Assembly: GCF_000165395.2 (NCBI RefSeq)
Contig: NC_067396.1
Location: 1,178,001-1,242,000, forward strand
Source of the DNA: Babesia bovis T2Bo
Lineage: Eukaryota > Apicomplexa > Aconoidasida > Piroplasmida > Babesiidae
Direction: 5' to 3'
DNA: 64,000 nucleotides
The position numbers and the translations under genes were made by a program. Positions 43,930-54,563 of the stretch are shown here, piece after piece; the stretch's first letter is position 1, and every line of letters starts with the position of its first letter. The notes beneath the pieces are model-generated. The model saw only the letters and a program-made list of their open reading frames with translations, was not told where the DNA came from and ran no database searches.

Positions 43930-45273
43930 TTAACGGTGAGTCAATGCAGCACCTCGATAACCGCTGTAAACTAATATAAGCAACACCACTGTGCCATATG
44001 TTGCCATGAGCAAGGAAACTACTATATAACCAGTTTTGTCATCTGTGAAACTAATGGGCCTAACACATGAGATCAATAAAACTGCCAACAAAGCAGTAGG
44101 TCCCAGTATCATCAATGTAGCACAAGCAATATTGTCGCGATCAAAATGATGCCCAAAAGGAGGTTTGTATTTTATATAGGCTATTAATACGATTGTCAAA
44201 GACGATTGGAGTGTAATCAGGGGATACAGTACTCCGTACTTTCCATGGTCATTAACCTCAACTCTTAGACGATATATTCCAATCAGGACTGTTAACATTA
44301 TCATCGTGATTATTGCCACATACAATACATAAATGGCATCCCACACGGAAAAAATTAGTTTGTAGAAGGAGTAATAACCTTTAAAAGGTTGCTTCCATTT
44401 AATATAGAAAGGGATCAACATGGAAAACAACATTTCCATGGCGCACAAAGGCCACGTCAGAGTCTGCTTCGCTTTATCCATGCGGTGAAATACCAGAAGT
44501 ATTACAACCAATATTCCAATTGTGGAAGCAGCCAACAAAATCAACACGCCTTCCCATGTGTCCCATGGTATATAACAGATTGAAACATTATAAGCAGTAA
44601 CGCAAAACCCGATCAACAGCAGATAGTTGATCGGTGCCATCGCCTTCATAACATCCACAATCGTCTCAAAAGGAGCAAAAATATAATTTATTTGCCCGGT
44701 GAACAACTGAGAGAAAATGGCATATACAATGTCCAACCCTTCCATAACCCGTGCTGTAAGATTATCCTTTGTGTTGTATTCAATTTGAAACGAAATCAAT
44801 GTCAGTGCACAAGTCAATATGACCGCTAGGAAACCACAAGATACGAAGGCTATCTGCCACCACGTGATGGGTTTTCCCACGTAGCCGCTCCTCACACCCA
44901 AAATGTGAAGTAGGCTGTAAAACACAAAGATCAACACGGTCAATGTACTTGGTCCCCATGGTTCATCACCTCCAATGGTATTCGTTGTTCCAGATATCGT
45001 CACGCTGATCAGCAATGCAACACAAAAACCCAATCCAAGGGTCATAACAAGAATAAGGAAGAACGTAATGAGGCTAACCTCCCTGAAATGCGTTATCGTA
45101 GAGCCAGACACATCGTGCAACGTATCACTAAACAACGAATCAACGCTCTTGCTAATGCTGTCCACATCTGCCTCATTATTGCCTCCATGTGTTATATCAC
45201 TGCGTACTAACGGTGGAATGAAACAAAAAATTGTTGGCCATATCAAGCTGTTTCGACGACTGATAACGACCAT
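43930..45273 (-). CDS. Multi-transmembrane protein (mtm-type), copy A
   Basis: 447 aa with an N-terminal signal (residues 1-24, LIWPTIFCFIPPLV) and about ten predicted membrane helices, among them LITFFLILVMTLGLGFCVALLI, VLIFVFYSLLHILGV, QIAFVSCGFLAVILTCALTLI and LYVAIITMIMLTVLIGIY. It is the mirror image of copy B at 45.9 kb, and identical to it except for 37 residues after IEYN (starting TKDNLTARV) and the last about 56 residues. B. bovis has an mtm family of exported multi-transmembrane proteins (established); membership here is by architecture and locus, not by search. Possible role: transport across the host cell membrane. Confidence 0.82.
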   Translation of the reverse strand: MVVISRRNSLIWPTIFCFIPPLVRSDITHGGNNEADVDSISKSVDSLFSDTLHDVSGSTITHFREVSLITFFLILVMTLGLGFCVALLISVTISGTTNTIGGDEPWGPSTLTVLIFVFYSLLHILGVRSGYVGKPITWWQIAFVSCGFLAVILTCALTLISFQIEYNTKDNLTARVMEGLDIVYAIFSQLFTGQINYIFAPFETIVDVMKAMAPINYLLLIGFCVTAYNVSICYIPWDTWEGVLILLAASTIGILVVILLVFHRMDKAKQTLTWPLCAMEMLFSMLIPFYIKWKQPFKGYYSFYKLIFSVWDAIYVLYVAIITMIMLTVLIGIYRLRVEVNDHGKYGVLYPLITLQSSLTIVLIAYIKYKPPFGHHFDRDNIACATLMILGPTALLAVLLISCVRPISFTDDKTGYIVVSLLMATYGTVVLLILVYSGYRGAALTHR

Positions 45274-45317
45274 TGCCGTTGACGGTTGAATGAATCATTT
45301 GCAAAATACATCTTCAT
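44104..45317. repeat. Inverted repeat, left arm (~1.2 kb)
   Basis: Reverse complement of about 45874..47088. Nearly identical apart from a divergent block of equal length at about 44668..44780 against 46413..46525. The arm starts 44 nt upstream of copy A's ATG and stops inside its 3' coding region. Confidence 0.9.
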
Positions 45318-45917
45318 GGCTATTGTGTATATTCAAAACCAGTACATTGTCCTCTTATGAGATGAAATCTATCGTAACTTGTTTGCTTGTTCCCATCAAT
45401 CTGTCGACAAAATTTTCAGTGTTGTTCGAAATCACCTTGTACTGAACAAAGGGTGTTTTCATTTATGGCATACTCTTATTACCGCAATATCCTTAATCAT
45501 ATCAGGTCAAGGTGTGACATATATATATATTCAATGTGAGAAATATCACAATATACGTAGATGGTGGCAATTGATGTGCGGTACACATTATACTATTATA
45601 TTCCCTATAAGACCAAGCAATAAATTCAAATGGTTATATAAATAACCAACATAATGATTAAACAAAGAAATCCGTTTGAACGTAATAATAGCATCGGTGT
45701 TAAGAGATCCACACTACCATATCCTGCCTTTGCAAGGAGAACCAGAAATGTCCACTAATGATAGCACGTGAAGGCTTTGTCTACATGCATTGCGTGTGTT
45801 GTTTCATGTTGCGTTACTAGATATTGAAACTATGATGCCATACCATTCATGATTTAGAGCGTGAGACCATAACATGAAGATGTATTTTGCAAATGATTCA
45901 TTCAACCGTCAACGGCA
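45274..45917. promoter_or_regulatory. Head-to-head promoter region between the mtm pair
   Basis: 644 nt separating two divergent near-identical genes. The outer 44 nt on each side belong to the inverted repeat; the inner about 555 nt (45318..45873) are not palindromic and have an AT run near 45519. It would drive both genes, either jointly or one at a time. Confidence 0.55.
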
Positions 45918-47088
45918 ATGGTCGTTATCAGTCGTCGAAACAGCTTGATATGGCCAACAATTTTTTGTTTCATTCCACCGTTAGTACGCAGTGATATAAC
46001 ACATGGAGGCAATAATGAGGCAGATGTGGACAGCATTAGCAAGAGCGTTGATTCGTTGTTTAGTGATACGTTGCACGATGTGTCTGGCTCTACGATAACG
46101 CATTTCAGGGAGGTTAGCCTCATTACGTTCTTCCTTATTCTTGTTATGACCCTTGGATTGGGTTTTTGTGTTGCATTGCTGATCAGCGTGACGATATCTG
46201 GAACAACGAATACCATTGGAGGTGATGAACCATGGGGACCAAGTACATTGACCGTGTTGATCTTTGTGTTTTACAGCCTACTTCACATTTTGGGTGTGAG
46301 GAGCGGCTACGTGGGAAAACCCATCACGTGGTGGCAGATAGCCTTCGTATCTTGTGGTTTCCTAGCGGTCATATTGACTTGTGCACTGACATTGATTTCG
46401 TTTCAAATTGAATATAATAAAAGGACAAATTATGCTGCCTTGTTTCTCAGGTCAATTGATTTTTTTTATAGGCTCACGGTTAGTTTGTTTAAAGAAAAGG
46501 TGGTTTCTTACATGGCGTCTTTTGATGAGATTGTGGATGTTATGAAGGCGATGGCACCGATCAACTATCTGCTGTTGATCGGGTTTTGCGTTACTGCTTA
46601 TAATGTTTCAATCTGTTATATACCATGGGACACATGGGAAGGCGTGTTGATTTTGTTGGCTGCTTCCACAATTGGAATATTGGTTGTAATACTTCTGGTA
46701 TTTCACCGCATGGATAAAGCGAAGCAGACTCTGACGTGGCCTTTGTGCGCCATGGAAATGTTGTTTTCCATGTTGATCCCTTTCTATATTAAATGGAAGC
46801 AACCTTTTAAAGGTTATTACTCCTTCTACAAACTAATTTTTTCCGTGTGGGATGCCATTTATGTATTGTATGTGGCAATAATCACGATGATAATGTTAAC
46901 AGTCCTGATTGGAATATATCGTCTAAGAGTTGAGGTTAATGACCATGGAAAGTACGGAGTACTGTATCCCCTGATTACACTCCAATCGTCTTTGACAATC
47001 GTATTAATAGCCTATATAAAATACAAACCTCCTTTTGGGCATCATTTTGATCGCGACAATATTGCTTGTGCTACATTGATGATACTTG
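45874..47088. repeat. Inverted repeat, right arm (~1.2 kb)
   Basis: Mirror of 44104..45317. Same gene order and orientation relative to the spacer. The near-identity outside one internal block indicates recent duplication or ongoing gene conversion. Confidence 0.9.
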
Positions 47089-47240
47089 GTGCATCAACTT
47101 TGGTTGGACTGGGAATGGTAAAATGTGGCCATCAGGGCTGTATCAGTAGAGAGAACAATAGCACTACTCACTGTAGTTATTATTTTTGCGCATACGGTTT
47201 GTTAATACTTGGCATAGGTGGCTACTACGGTTCAGATTAA
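45918..47240 (+). CDS. Multi-transmembrane protein (mtm-type), copy B
   Basis: 440 aa, the mirror twin of copy A with the same signal peptide and the same helices. The internal divergent block begins KRTNYAALF and, though of equal length, differs at most positions from that of A. The C-terminal tail after CATLMILG is also different, with ASTLVGLGMVKCGHQGC and several Cys and Asn, ending YYGSD. The sharp switch between identity and difference inside coding sequence points to cassette exchange. Loop position suggests the block is exposed on one side of the membrane. Confidence 0.82.
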   Translation: MVVISRRNSLIWPTIFCFIPPLVRSDITHGGNNEADVDSISKSVDSLFSDTLHDVSGSTITHFREVSLITFFLILVMTLGLGFCVALLISVTISGTTNTIGGDEPWGPSTLTVLIFVFYSLLHILGVRSGYVGKPITWWQIAFVSCGFLAVILTCALTLISFQIEYNKRTNYAALFLRSIDFFYRLTVSLFKEKVVSYMASFDEIVDVMKAMAPINYLLLIGFCVTAYNVSICYIPWDTWEGVLILLAASTIGILVVILLVFHRMDKAKQTLTWPLCAMEMLFSMLIPFYIKWKQPFKGYYSFYKLIFSVWDAIYVLYVAIITMIMLTVLIGIYRLRVEVNDHGKYGVLYPLITLQSSLTIVLIAYIKYKPPFGHHFDRDNIACATLMILGASTLVGLGMVKCGHQGCISRENNSTTHCSYYFCAYGLLILGIGGYYGSD

Positions 47241-48286
47241 CCACGTGTTGCAGCAGAAACGAGACATTCAGTTTTTGGATGACATGCCATTTATTTAACA
47301 ATGGACATTGCTTGCGCTTCTAATGTAGCAATAATATTATGCGGTTCCATATCATCAGCGACAACCATGAGAGGTACATACGGTGCGATCGTATCCGTTT
47401 CCATGCATAATAGAATATGATAATATGTACACCATATATTTTGCTACGTTGTACCTGGTAGGTGCTGTAGCAATGGTGTAATTTCAAAGGTGCTTAGTAC
47501 CAGTTATTGGGATTGTTATAAAGTTTATGACAAATCATGTGGATGAATAGTATCTTATCCACTTACATGCGGGATAAGTTACTCGTAATGATTGAACTGA
47601 TATATTTTGTATGGAATCTGCGCAAACGATGTTCATGATAGCGATGAACAACACCGACTGTATCGATCTAGACCCCAAGAAATCTAACAACTATTGGGGT
47701 GCGCGTACTATGTAGTCTCCATGATTGTATAGATGAGTATATTGTTCTAAATCAGTATATGTGTAATACTTTTGCTACAGAACACGTTATATACAATTCA
47801 AATGGAAGGGTAGAAGCCGAAGCCGAAGCCGTATGTCAGCGTAGTCCCATTGATTAATATAGTGTATTTAACGGTGACCACAATATGTGCTGTATTTATT
47901 TCAGTTTTGTTGTTGTCTTTGATGCAATACAGTCATTTTATGATCAGCAAGATAGTTCAGTCTTGCGGCAGTACCATATAGTTCGTTCAACGACTAGTTT
48001 GGTGAGATCGGCTGTAGCATCTTACTTGTGCCATACGGTGGAGAAGCAGTTTACGTAATGCAAATTATGTCAGGGAAGGCGTGCCATCACCCTAATGACT
48101 GACTAAATTCGACCGCTCGTGGTACATTATATTTATCCCACTACTGGCCTCACTAATAGTAATTATAGATTAACCAATGGATTAACACTTGAATCGTTGT
48201 TATGGCACAGCTATTGTAGATCTCCCTAATTAACCTTTTGGGGTACATCACAACGGCTGACATCCTGCTGGCCGGATGTTACAGAG
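47241..48286. other. Intergenic, no intact gene
   Basis: About 1 kb after mtm copy B. A short GAAGCC-type triplet run occurs near 47814..47830. No supported gene. Confidence 0.35.
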
Positions 48287-49645
48287 TTAAAACGCCATTC
48301 TAACACTGTAATCGGCACAGGCTAGCGCACGAATGTATGGGATGTGCTCAACATCACCAATGCTTGCAGGTTTTATGATGTTAATTATAGTAGCCGGTAC
48401 CATCTGTACTACCACCCACAGTAGTACTAGCCAAAAACGATGGTAAATAGTGAACTTGGCGTTAGTTATCTCGTTGCTCCGTGTTCCTAAGATAAACATT
48501 GATAGTCGCATTGTTGTCATATTCACTGCATTGGTGGTACGGATATGCATACTTTTCGTCAGGAATAATAGCAATGATATATCCATCATCTGTGGTTGAA
48601 TAAAGCAACACTATTGTTATCAACCTCTATGTATTGTAAATGTCCTGTGAAATTCCACGTTTGACACTCTCCGATCGTCGGTGTTTTGTCAACATTAATA
48701 TCAATATTCATGGTGCTAAATCAACCTGCTGTAATAGCCCTATTAATGCTATAGCAATGTTACTGCGTTTAAGATACGATTGGTAACTTATCATGTGAAG
48801 TATATTGGCAGGTTAGTAGCATACCAGTAACAGTAGGGTCGTCCTATATACAACACAATATTAAAATAGATCAATGTATGCTGTAATGATGCCAGTTTTG
48901 TGTTTTCAGATGATCATTCAGTAAGGGTAACTTCGTTGTTGTAGTCTCTATAGTGCAGATTCCTGTCTGGTGTTTGACTCCATGGGTAATGGCTCCCTCC
49001 CATCAGAGTAGATGTTTGCAGCATCCTAGGTCGCTCACAAGCTCAACCATACTATCACCAATTTTAATAACATTAGTATGGGTCATGTTTGCTCTATCCT
49101 GCAACTATTAAAATGAATGTAACCAACAATATGATCCAACATCATCAACTTTAGCTGGTGTCGCTGTTCTGTCATTCACTGATGCCATCACAGCTGTAAT
49201 CTGCAATGCGGCCGGCTAAATGCAGTAGCTATATCAACTAAAGGCATGCAATAAGTACCTCGAACATTGTTACGGGAGTTGACACTACGTTAACTAGGTT
49301 TTTTCCGTTCTTCAGTACAGCCACGACGATATCCATTAGGTATACAACCAACAACACACAATGTCGGCTATTATACTCAAGCAATGAGCATCCAACCCTG
49401 AGAATCACCGGCCGCACTCTCTTGCTTCAGCATTACAATATAACCGTAAAAGGAAGTGTAAATGTCCAATAATAGTATCACACCACCTAGTATAACCATC
49501 ATGAATAGAAGTGCATTATTCCAGTTGGTTATGACATAAACAAAGACTCCCGCGATGAACAGTACTCCTCGGCTGATGTATACAAAGCCAACGAAGAATG
49601 AACCGCCAGTGGTAATATAGTTGTACTGTATAATTCTCTAGAGTG
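48287..49645 (-). pseudogene. Remnants of membrane-protein gene(s)
   Basis: Two hydrophobic minus-strand frames remain. One is at 48287..48589, with FWLVLLWVVVQMVPATIINII. The other runs from about 49640 down to about 49395, has no ATG at its start, and reads GSFFVGFVYISRGVLFIAGV followed by a second helix with MMVILGGVILLLDIY. Both look like helix pairs of multi-transmembrane proteins, interrupted by stops. Taken with the intact mtm pair next to them, they are probably decayed family members. No nucleotide match to copies A or B was seen by eye, so this is inference. Confidence 0.4.
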
Positions 49646-50430
49646 CTTCTGAAGGCATGAACGTTTAGGGGGGAATGCATTGGAATGATCCAGCTGTAGT
49701 ACTGCATATGCCGTACAGAGGTTGGTTTTGTTGCAGGGAATCATCCCTGAAGTATTGGTGTAACATTTGTGTATACCTGTTATCTAACAACTCCAGTAAT
49801 GTTGTAGCATTGTGTTAGACGGTATAATGGACTATGATCTCTAGGTATTTTGTTTATCTAAGAAGATGGTACCACAGATAACCATGAATAGTGTATCACC
49901 TTAGTATCCCACCTCTATATAGCATAATAGAATCTCTTCGCTACAGTAATACCACATGGCATCTCTGTGATACAGAATGTAACTTGTACTACTAGTGTCC
50001 AGGGGTATTGCGATTGTACAGTATGACATTTGTAGGGTCAATTGATAGTATCGCTAAGGGATCTAGCCTGACTAACAATGGTCCATAAAGGCATACATTT
50101 ATGGTCGCGCCCTACAGGTGAACTCTATGGTAGATATCTATTTGGCATCTACATAAATGCATCTAAAACAGCATCACAAACTGCCAGAGCAGCGGCACCC
50201 ATACACGTCCATGAACCGAATGGATGCTAGTGTTAGTGAAAGTAATCTATGTAGATGTAGAATGACCTACGACAAATGTATCTGTGTAATCTAGTACAGT
50301 AGTCTATAGACCGTGGTATTATGATAACTGCATTTTTATCAAGGTATCCCACGATTGGTGATTTATTAATACATGGCTGATGGCCATGGGTGACTTCATT
50401 TCTTCTTTGGATAAAACGGGGGAAACCTTC
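49646..50430. other. Intergenic, no gene seen
   Basis: About 785 nt, less AT-rich than the preceding region. Near 50319..50430 the minus strand continues the degenerate last repeat of the first SmORF. Nothing else. Confidence 0.35.
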
Positions 50431-51249
50431 TTAACTACGTTTTTCCACTGCACCCAATATTGTCTCGTTGCCATCCTTTGGTACGGCAATGGACAATTCC
50501 CATGGCAACTTAGAACGGCGATATTTTCCGTTTTCCGGCTTGGGCAGATGATACCATTCAACGGAACACAACGAGAAGAACTCCCTAATACGTTCTACCA
50601 CTTCGGGTTCTATTGGTTGATTACAGTCCTCCGGAACCTTTGAGGCCAAATCCCTTGGTAGAGAATTACGCAGGGTGGCTCTGTTTTCAGGCTTAGGTAA
50701 GAGATACCAATCAACGGCATACAATGAAAAGTACTTTCTTATGCGTTCTTCCACTTCGGGTTTTATTGGTTCTCTACAATCTTCTGGAACTTTTTTCGAC
50801 AAATTAGATGGTAACGAATAACGTAGGGCAGCTCTGTTTAAGGGCTTTGGTAACAGATACCATTCAATGGTATGCAACGAAAAATAATTCCTAATGCGCT
50901 TTTCCACTTCGGGTGCTATCGGTTTGTTGCAGTCCAGTGGCACAACATCATACAAATCCCGCGGCAATCTGTAACGAAGGGTTGCTCTGTTTAAGGGCTT
51001 TGGTAACAGATACCATTCAACAGAGTAGTTTGATGGCTCTCCAGTTTCAATATCTTCTTCACTGTCACTATTCTCTTTTTCTTGCACTTCCACACGCTTA
51101 GTGGCAGTTTCGTCTCTTTTACCAAAGAATCTGCTTACGAACGATTCCTTCTTGGGTTGTTCCTGGGCTACCTCAGTAGAGGTGACAGTGGCAGAGAGCC
51201 CGAGGGCCACAACTACACAGAGCTTAGAGAAACTGTTAAAGGCTACCAT
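50431..51249 (-). CDS. SmORF protein A, four WYLLPKP repeats
   Basis: 272 aa. The signal peptide MVAFNSFSKLCVVVALGLS is shared by the family, followed by the block EQPKKESFVSRFFGK. Then come four repeats of about 48-50 aa, each starting with (S/D/E)-x-E/D-W-Y-L-L-P-K-P-x-N-R-x-x-L-R, continuing LP...VP-x-D-C-N-x-P-I-x-P-E-V-x-x-R-I-R-x-(Y/F)-F-S-L. The last repeat breaks off with EKRS and a stop, where a normal copy would read EKRIRKF; a one-base shift continues the pattern. SmORFs are small secreted proteins of B. bovis scattered among ves genes (established); their role is unknown. Confidence 0.85.
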   Translation of the reverse strand: MVAFNSFSKLCVVVALGLSATVTSTEVAQEQPKKESFVSRFFGKRDETATKRVEVQEKENSDSEEDIETGEPSNYSVEWYLLPKPLNRATLRYRLPRDLYDVVPLDCNKPIAPEVEKRIRNYFSLHTIEWYLLPKPLNRAALRYSLPSNLSKKVPEDCREPIKPEVEERIRKYFSLYAVDWYLLPKPENRATLRNSLPRDLASKVPEDCNQPIEPEVVERIREFFSLCSVEWYHLPKPENGKYRRSKLPWELSIAVPKDGNETILGAVEKRS

Positions 51250-52180
51250 TTTAGTAAGGTTACTAGAGAGCTAGATTCCTATGTGTTACACATTATCTTG
51301 CCACTGTGCCCCCCAGATATAGTAGCGGTGCCAGAAAATTAGGGGTTTCTCTTCATTGCAGAGTTTTCAGCTACTGTGAAAGTGCAACGTGTCTGGTGTG
51401 AAATGATGGTGGCCTTTTTATTATCAGGCATTCGCCAGATCACTGTCAGTACAAACGCTCTGCAGACCGGTATTGTACACTGGCTTCATGAGGTAAACAT
51501 GACCAACAGGAACGTCCTTGGTACCGTTAATGACGCATATATGGCGTAAATGTCGAGATCTGTACAACATCAATCGCATGATAGACAAGCTTACTTCACC
51601 AATTGCTATAGTGTCCTGTTAACAATGACCTACTGTGATTCCATATACCAGTACAGTGTCATAGGCACTTAAGATGTCTTAATGTCCAATATGGAATCAT
51701 ATTCCAAGATAGATCCGATTTAACTGATGTGCTCATTTGCATTTTATCACGATACAAACAACGGCACGAAGAGGTATTATCCTATGAGCAATGTTGCCAC
51801 AATATCTTCTGTGGTCATGATGATTTGTTTTGTAGAGATACCATAATGCATACTGTGTGGCATTATTAAATGTAGCTAACAGTAATATTAACGAATAGTT
51901 GTGTCGTATTACATTAAGGTGTAGGTTATCATGTTGCTGTTAAGAGGAATATCTATGTGGGAAAGGAGCTATTATTGGTGATGACTAGATCTGTGCCTTG
52001 TATAGTAACTATGCCGTAAAAGGTAATGTTATCTATGAAAGAATTATATACCGCAATGCAATAAACATTATTTACCACTATATTCTGCTACATATGTCTG
52101 TAGACTATGACATTATGGGAACTTCATTTTTATCAAGCTATCCCACGATCGGTTAAGGCCGATAGATGATATAATGCCCT
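51250..52180. promoter_or_regulatory. SmORF A upstream region
   Basis: About 930 nt upstream of SmORF A (minus strand) and downstream of SmORF B. It is the inverted counterpart of the regions before SmORFs D and E: 51560..51660 matches 62280..62400 in reverse orientation. It contains CCTATGAGCAATGTTGCCA at 51781, the shared upstream motif (reverse strand). Confidence 0.6.
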
Positions 52181-52891
52181 TTACCCTATAACCTCTTCTT
52201 TTTTTTCAATCACTGTGAAATGGTCCCTAATAAGTTTATCCACTTCGGGTTCTATTTGTTCATTACAGTCCTCTGGTACCTTTGCAGCCAAATCAGATGG
52301 TAACCAATAACTTAAAGCAATTTTTTCTGGCCTGAATGATATATACCATTCAGTAATACACATTTAAAAAGGCAATGATATTATCTTCTACTGATGAATT
52401 ACTGGTATGTTTCAGCTTTCTGGCAACATTTTGGCACCGTCGCGCGGTAACTTTTTACGTAAGGCAGACCTATTTTGCGGCAAGGTTAACAGATACCAGT
52501 CAAAGCCATACCAGATGAAATGCTTCCTAATCTCATTCTCCACCAAAGAATCTATTGGTTCATTACAGTCCTCTGGAACTTTTTTGGCCAAGCTGCTTGG
52601 CAACAGATAACGTAGTATAGCTCTGTTTAAGGGCTTTGGTAACAGATACCATTCAACAGAGTAGTTTGATGGCTCTCCAGTTTCAATATCTTCTTCACTG
52701 TCACTATTCTCTTTTTCTTGCACTTCCACACGCTTAGTGGCAGCTTCTGGTTTCTTACCGAAGAATCTGCCTAAGAACGATTCCTTCTTGGGCTGCTCCT
52801 GGGCTACATCGGTAGAAGTGGCAATGGAAGGTAGTCCTAATGCTACCAATGCACAGAGTTTAGATAACTTGTTTATGGATACCGTTTTCAT
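52181..52891 (-). pseudogene. SmORF B, broken by in-frame stops
   Basis: It begins with a normal SmORF signal peptide and block at 52891, has a normal first repeat (VEWYLLPKPLNRAILRY) and a changed second one (FDWYLLTLPQNRS), and then stops at 52412 with LPES. Beyond it, in the same frame, three stops (TGA, TAG, TAA) interrupt the decayed end of that repeat, and a further repeat resumes at 52363 (TEWYISFRPEKI...VPEDCNEQIEPE) reaching the usual EKK ending at 52181. Either a 159-aa short protein is made or the locus is dead. Confidence 0.8.
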
Positions 52892-54035
52892 AAAGACAGT
52901 AAATGGCGAGATTCCTAACTGTTGTCGTTATACTTGTCATGCCCAGGTATAATTCAATGGCCATCCATAATACATGCGAGCAGAGTTGTTCCGGAATAAC
53001 CCTTTGTGCAATCGTTGTCAGTGTATAATTACTTCCAAATAGGCGGATGTGCTGTTGACAGGGAATAAGAGATGGTGTTGTATTCTACAGATGGTACCTA
53101 GATACAACTACACATGTAGACAATATGTAACTACGTCCATGACTGATCTTCTATCAATACTAGCGTTACAAACATGTGAACCTATCTATTAAATGGGCTC
53201 CAGAATAAGTTTGATTGATCTCAATACTTTGTTGGGACATAATCTATGGATGTTGTTACCGCATTATCGCCAAAATGGACCCGTATCTCAGTAACGTAAT
53301 AATGAGTCTTATCAGCATCCAAACATTGAAGATGTCAATATTCAATGAGATACCTAAGTTCTTCGGCTATATATCCATTTATGACGGATCCCTGGTTACC
53401 ACCTCTTCTTAACGTCACTAGCTACATTCCCACCGCTTAGTATTTCATTACCTTGAATGTTACCCCTGAAGTTACGTGTATCATTTCTTCGAATACATAT
53501 CACTCCTAATATCTATGCTTGAACCCTGCGAACACGTAGGCCAGGAACAGAGCCGAAGTCTGTATTCTTATGGAGACCTGAAGGTTATCGCATGACACAA
53601 GCATCCAGTGGGCACCACAGTGACTCTAGAATCTATATGATAGCACCACTTACAGCTACGTAAAATACTATAGTATATGCTGACCCATAGTAGGCATTGT
53701 ACCCGACAGAAGCCATATGCCATACATGTCACCTACTAGAGTCGATAGCAGTCACGTCTATAACTCTACACGCCACTTTGGCAATATCGGTATCAACAAG
53801 TGTTATCCATTGTTTGGACACTAACAACTGCGGTGACCAAAGATGTTATCCTGTGCTATGGGTATTGCTAAACCCTATAATGATTATACCCACTAATGTA
53901 CTACTCGTACAACATCTAATGCCACTGTGCCTGCTCTAACAGTGACCGCACTATAAACAGCGAATAAATTGCTTCCACGCTACTCTAGGACACTTTCTAT
54001 ATGACGCGTATAGTAAATAACTGTTTTTACACTTT
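52892..54035. other. Intergenic, no gene seen
   Basis: About 1.1 kb. Short frames at 53215..53412 and 53697..53939 have no family features. The promoter of SmORF B probably lies just right of 52891. Confidence 0.4.
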
Positions 54036-54371
54036 CTATCTACCAAAATACTCCACCAGTTCCATTCCCTTCCTCCCCGTCATCACCTTATACCACATAC
54101 ACTGCCACTGGTGTTCTCCACCACGTAACCAATGTGACCTCATATGTGTCCAGTCCAGTGGCCATATGGCACCAAAGGCAAGGTAGAGTACCGCTACTAG
54201 CCAGGCCACTGTGAGAACAAATATCCAGGGGAGCCTGGTGGTGTAGATGAGCTGGTTGATGGAGGTGGTGAGTTTTGTGAACTCGCCGCTATCCTTGACA
54301 CTCTCTAGTGTCGTTAAGAAATCGTGGCACTTCTTCTGACCTACATCACCACAACTACCCAGAAAAGGCAC
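54036..54371 (-). pseudogene. ves1 C-terminal fragment
   Basis: A 111-residue frame ending at 54036 that matches the C-terminus of the ves1 gene at 55.3 kb: CHDFLTTLE, RLPWIFVLTVAWLVAVLYLAFGAIWPLDWTHMRSH, then a short basic cytoplasmic tail. It contains the membrane segment. There is no upstream ves sequence attached; to the right lies the 39-nt repeat array. The tail (MTGRKGMELVEYFG) differs from that of the large gene, so it is not an exact duplicate. Confidence 0.85.
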
Positions 54372-54563
54372 TTCTTTAACACTAAACTTTCAGCAAAAGT
54401 GCTACCAAACTTTTGTGAAACTTTTAGCAAAGAATTACCCAAAGCTAAGCCACAGTTTCAGTGGAAACACAACTAAAACGTATAAACAATCTGACTAAAG
54501 CTATACCAACAGTATAACAACATTTGCGTTACACCGTCCTGGAGACCTATAATTATAATAACA

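Noticed and set aside
44975..46216. Paired 104-aa frames at 44975..45289 (+) and 45902..46216 (-)
   Set aside because: Mirror-image antisense shadows of the two mtm genes.
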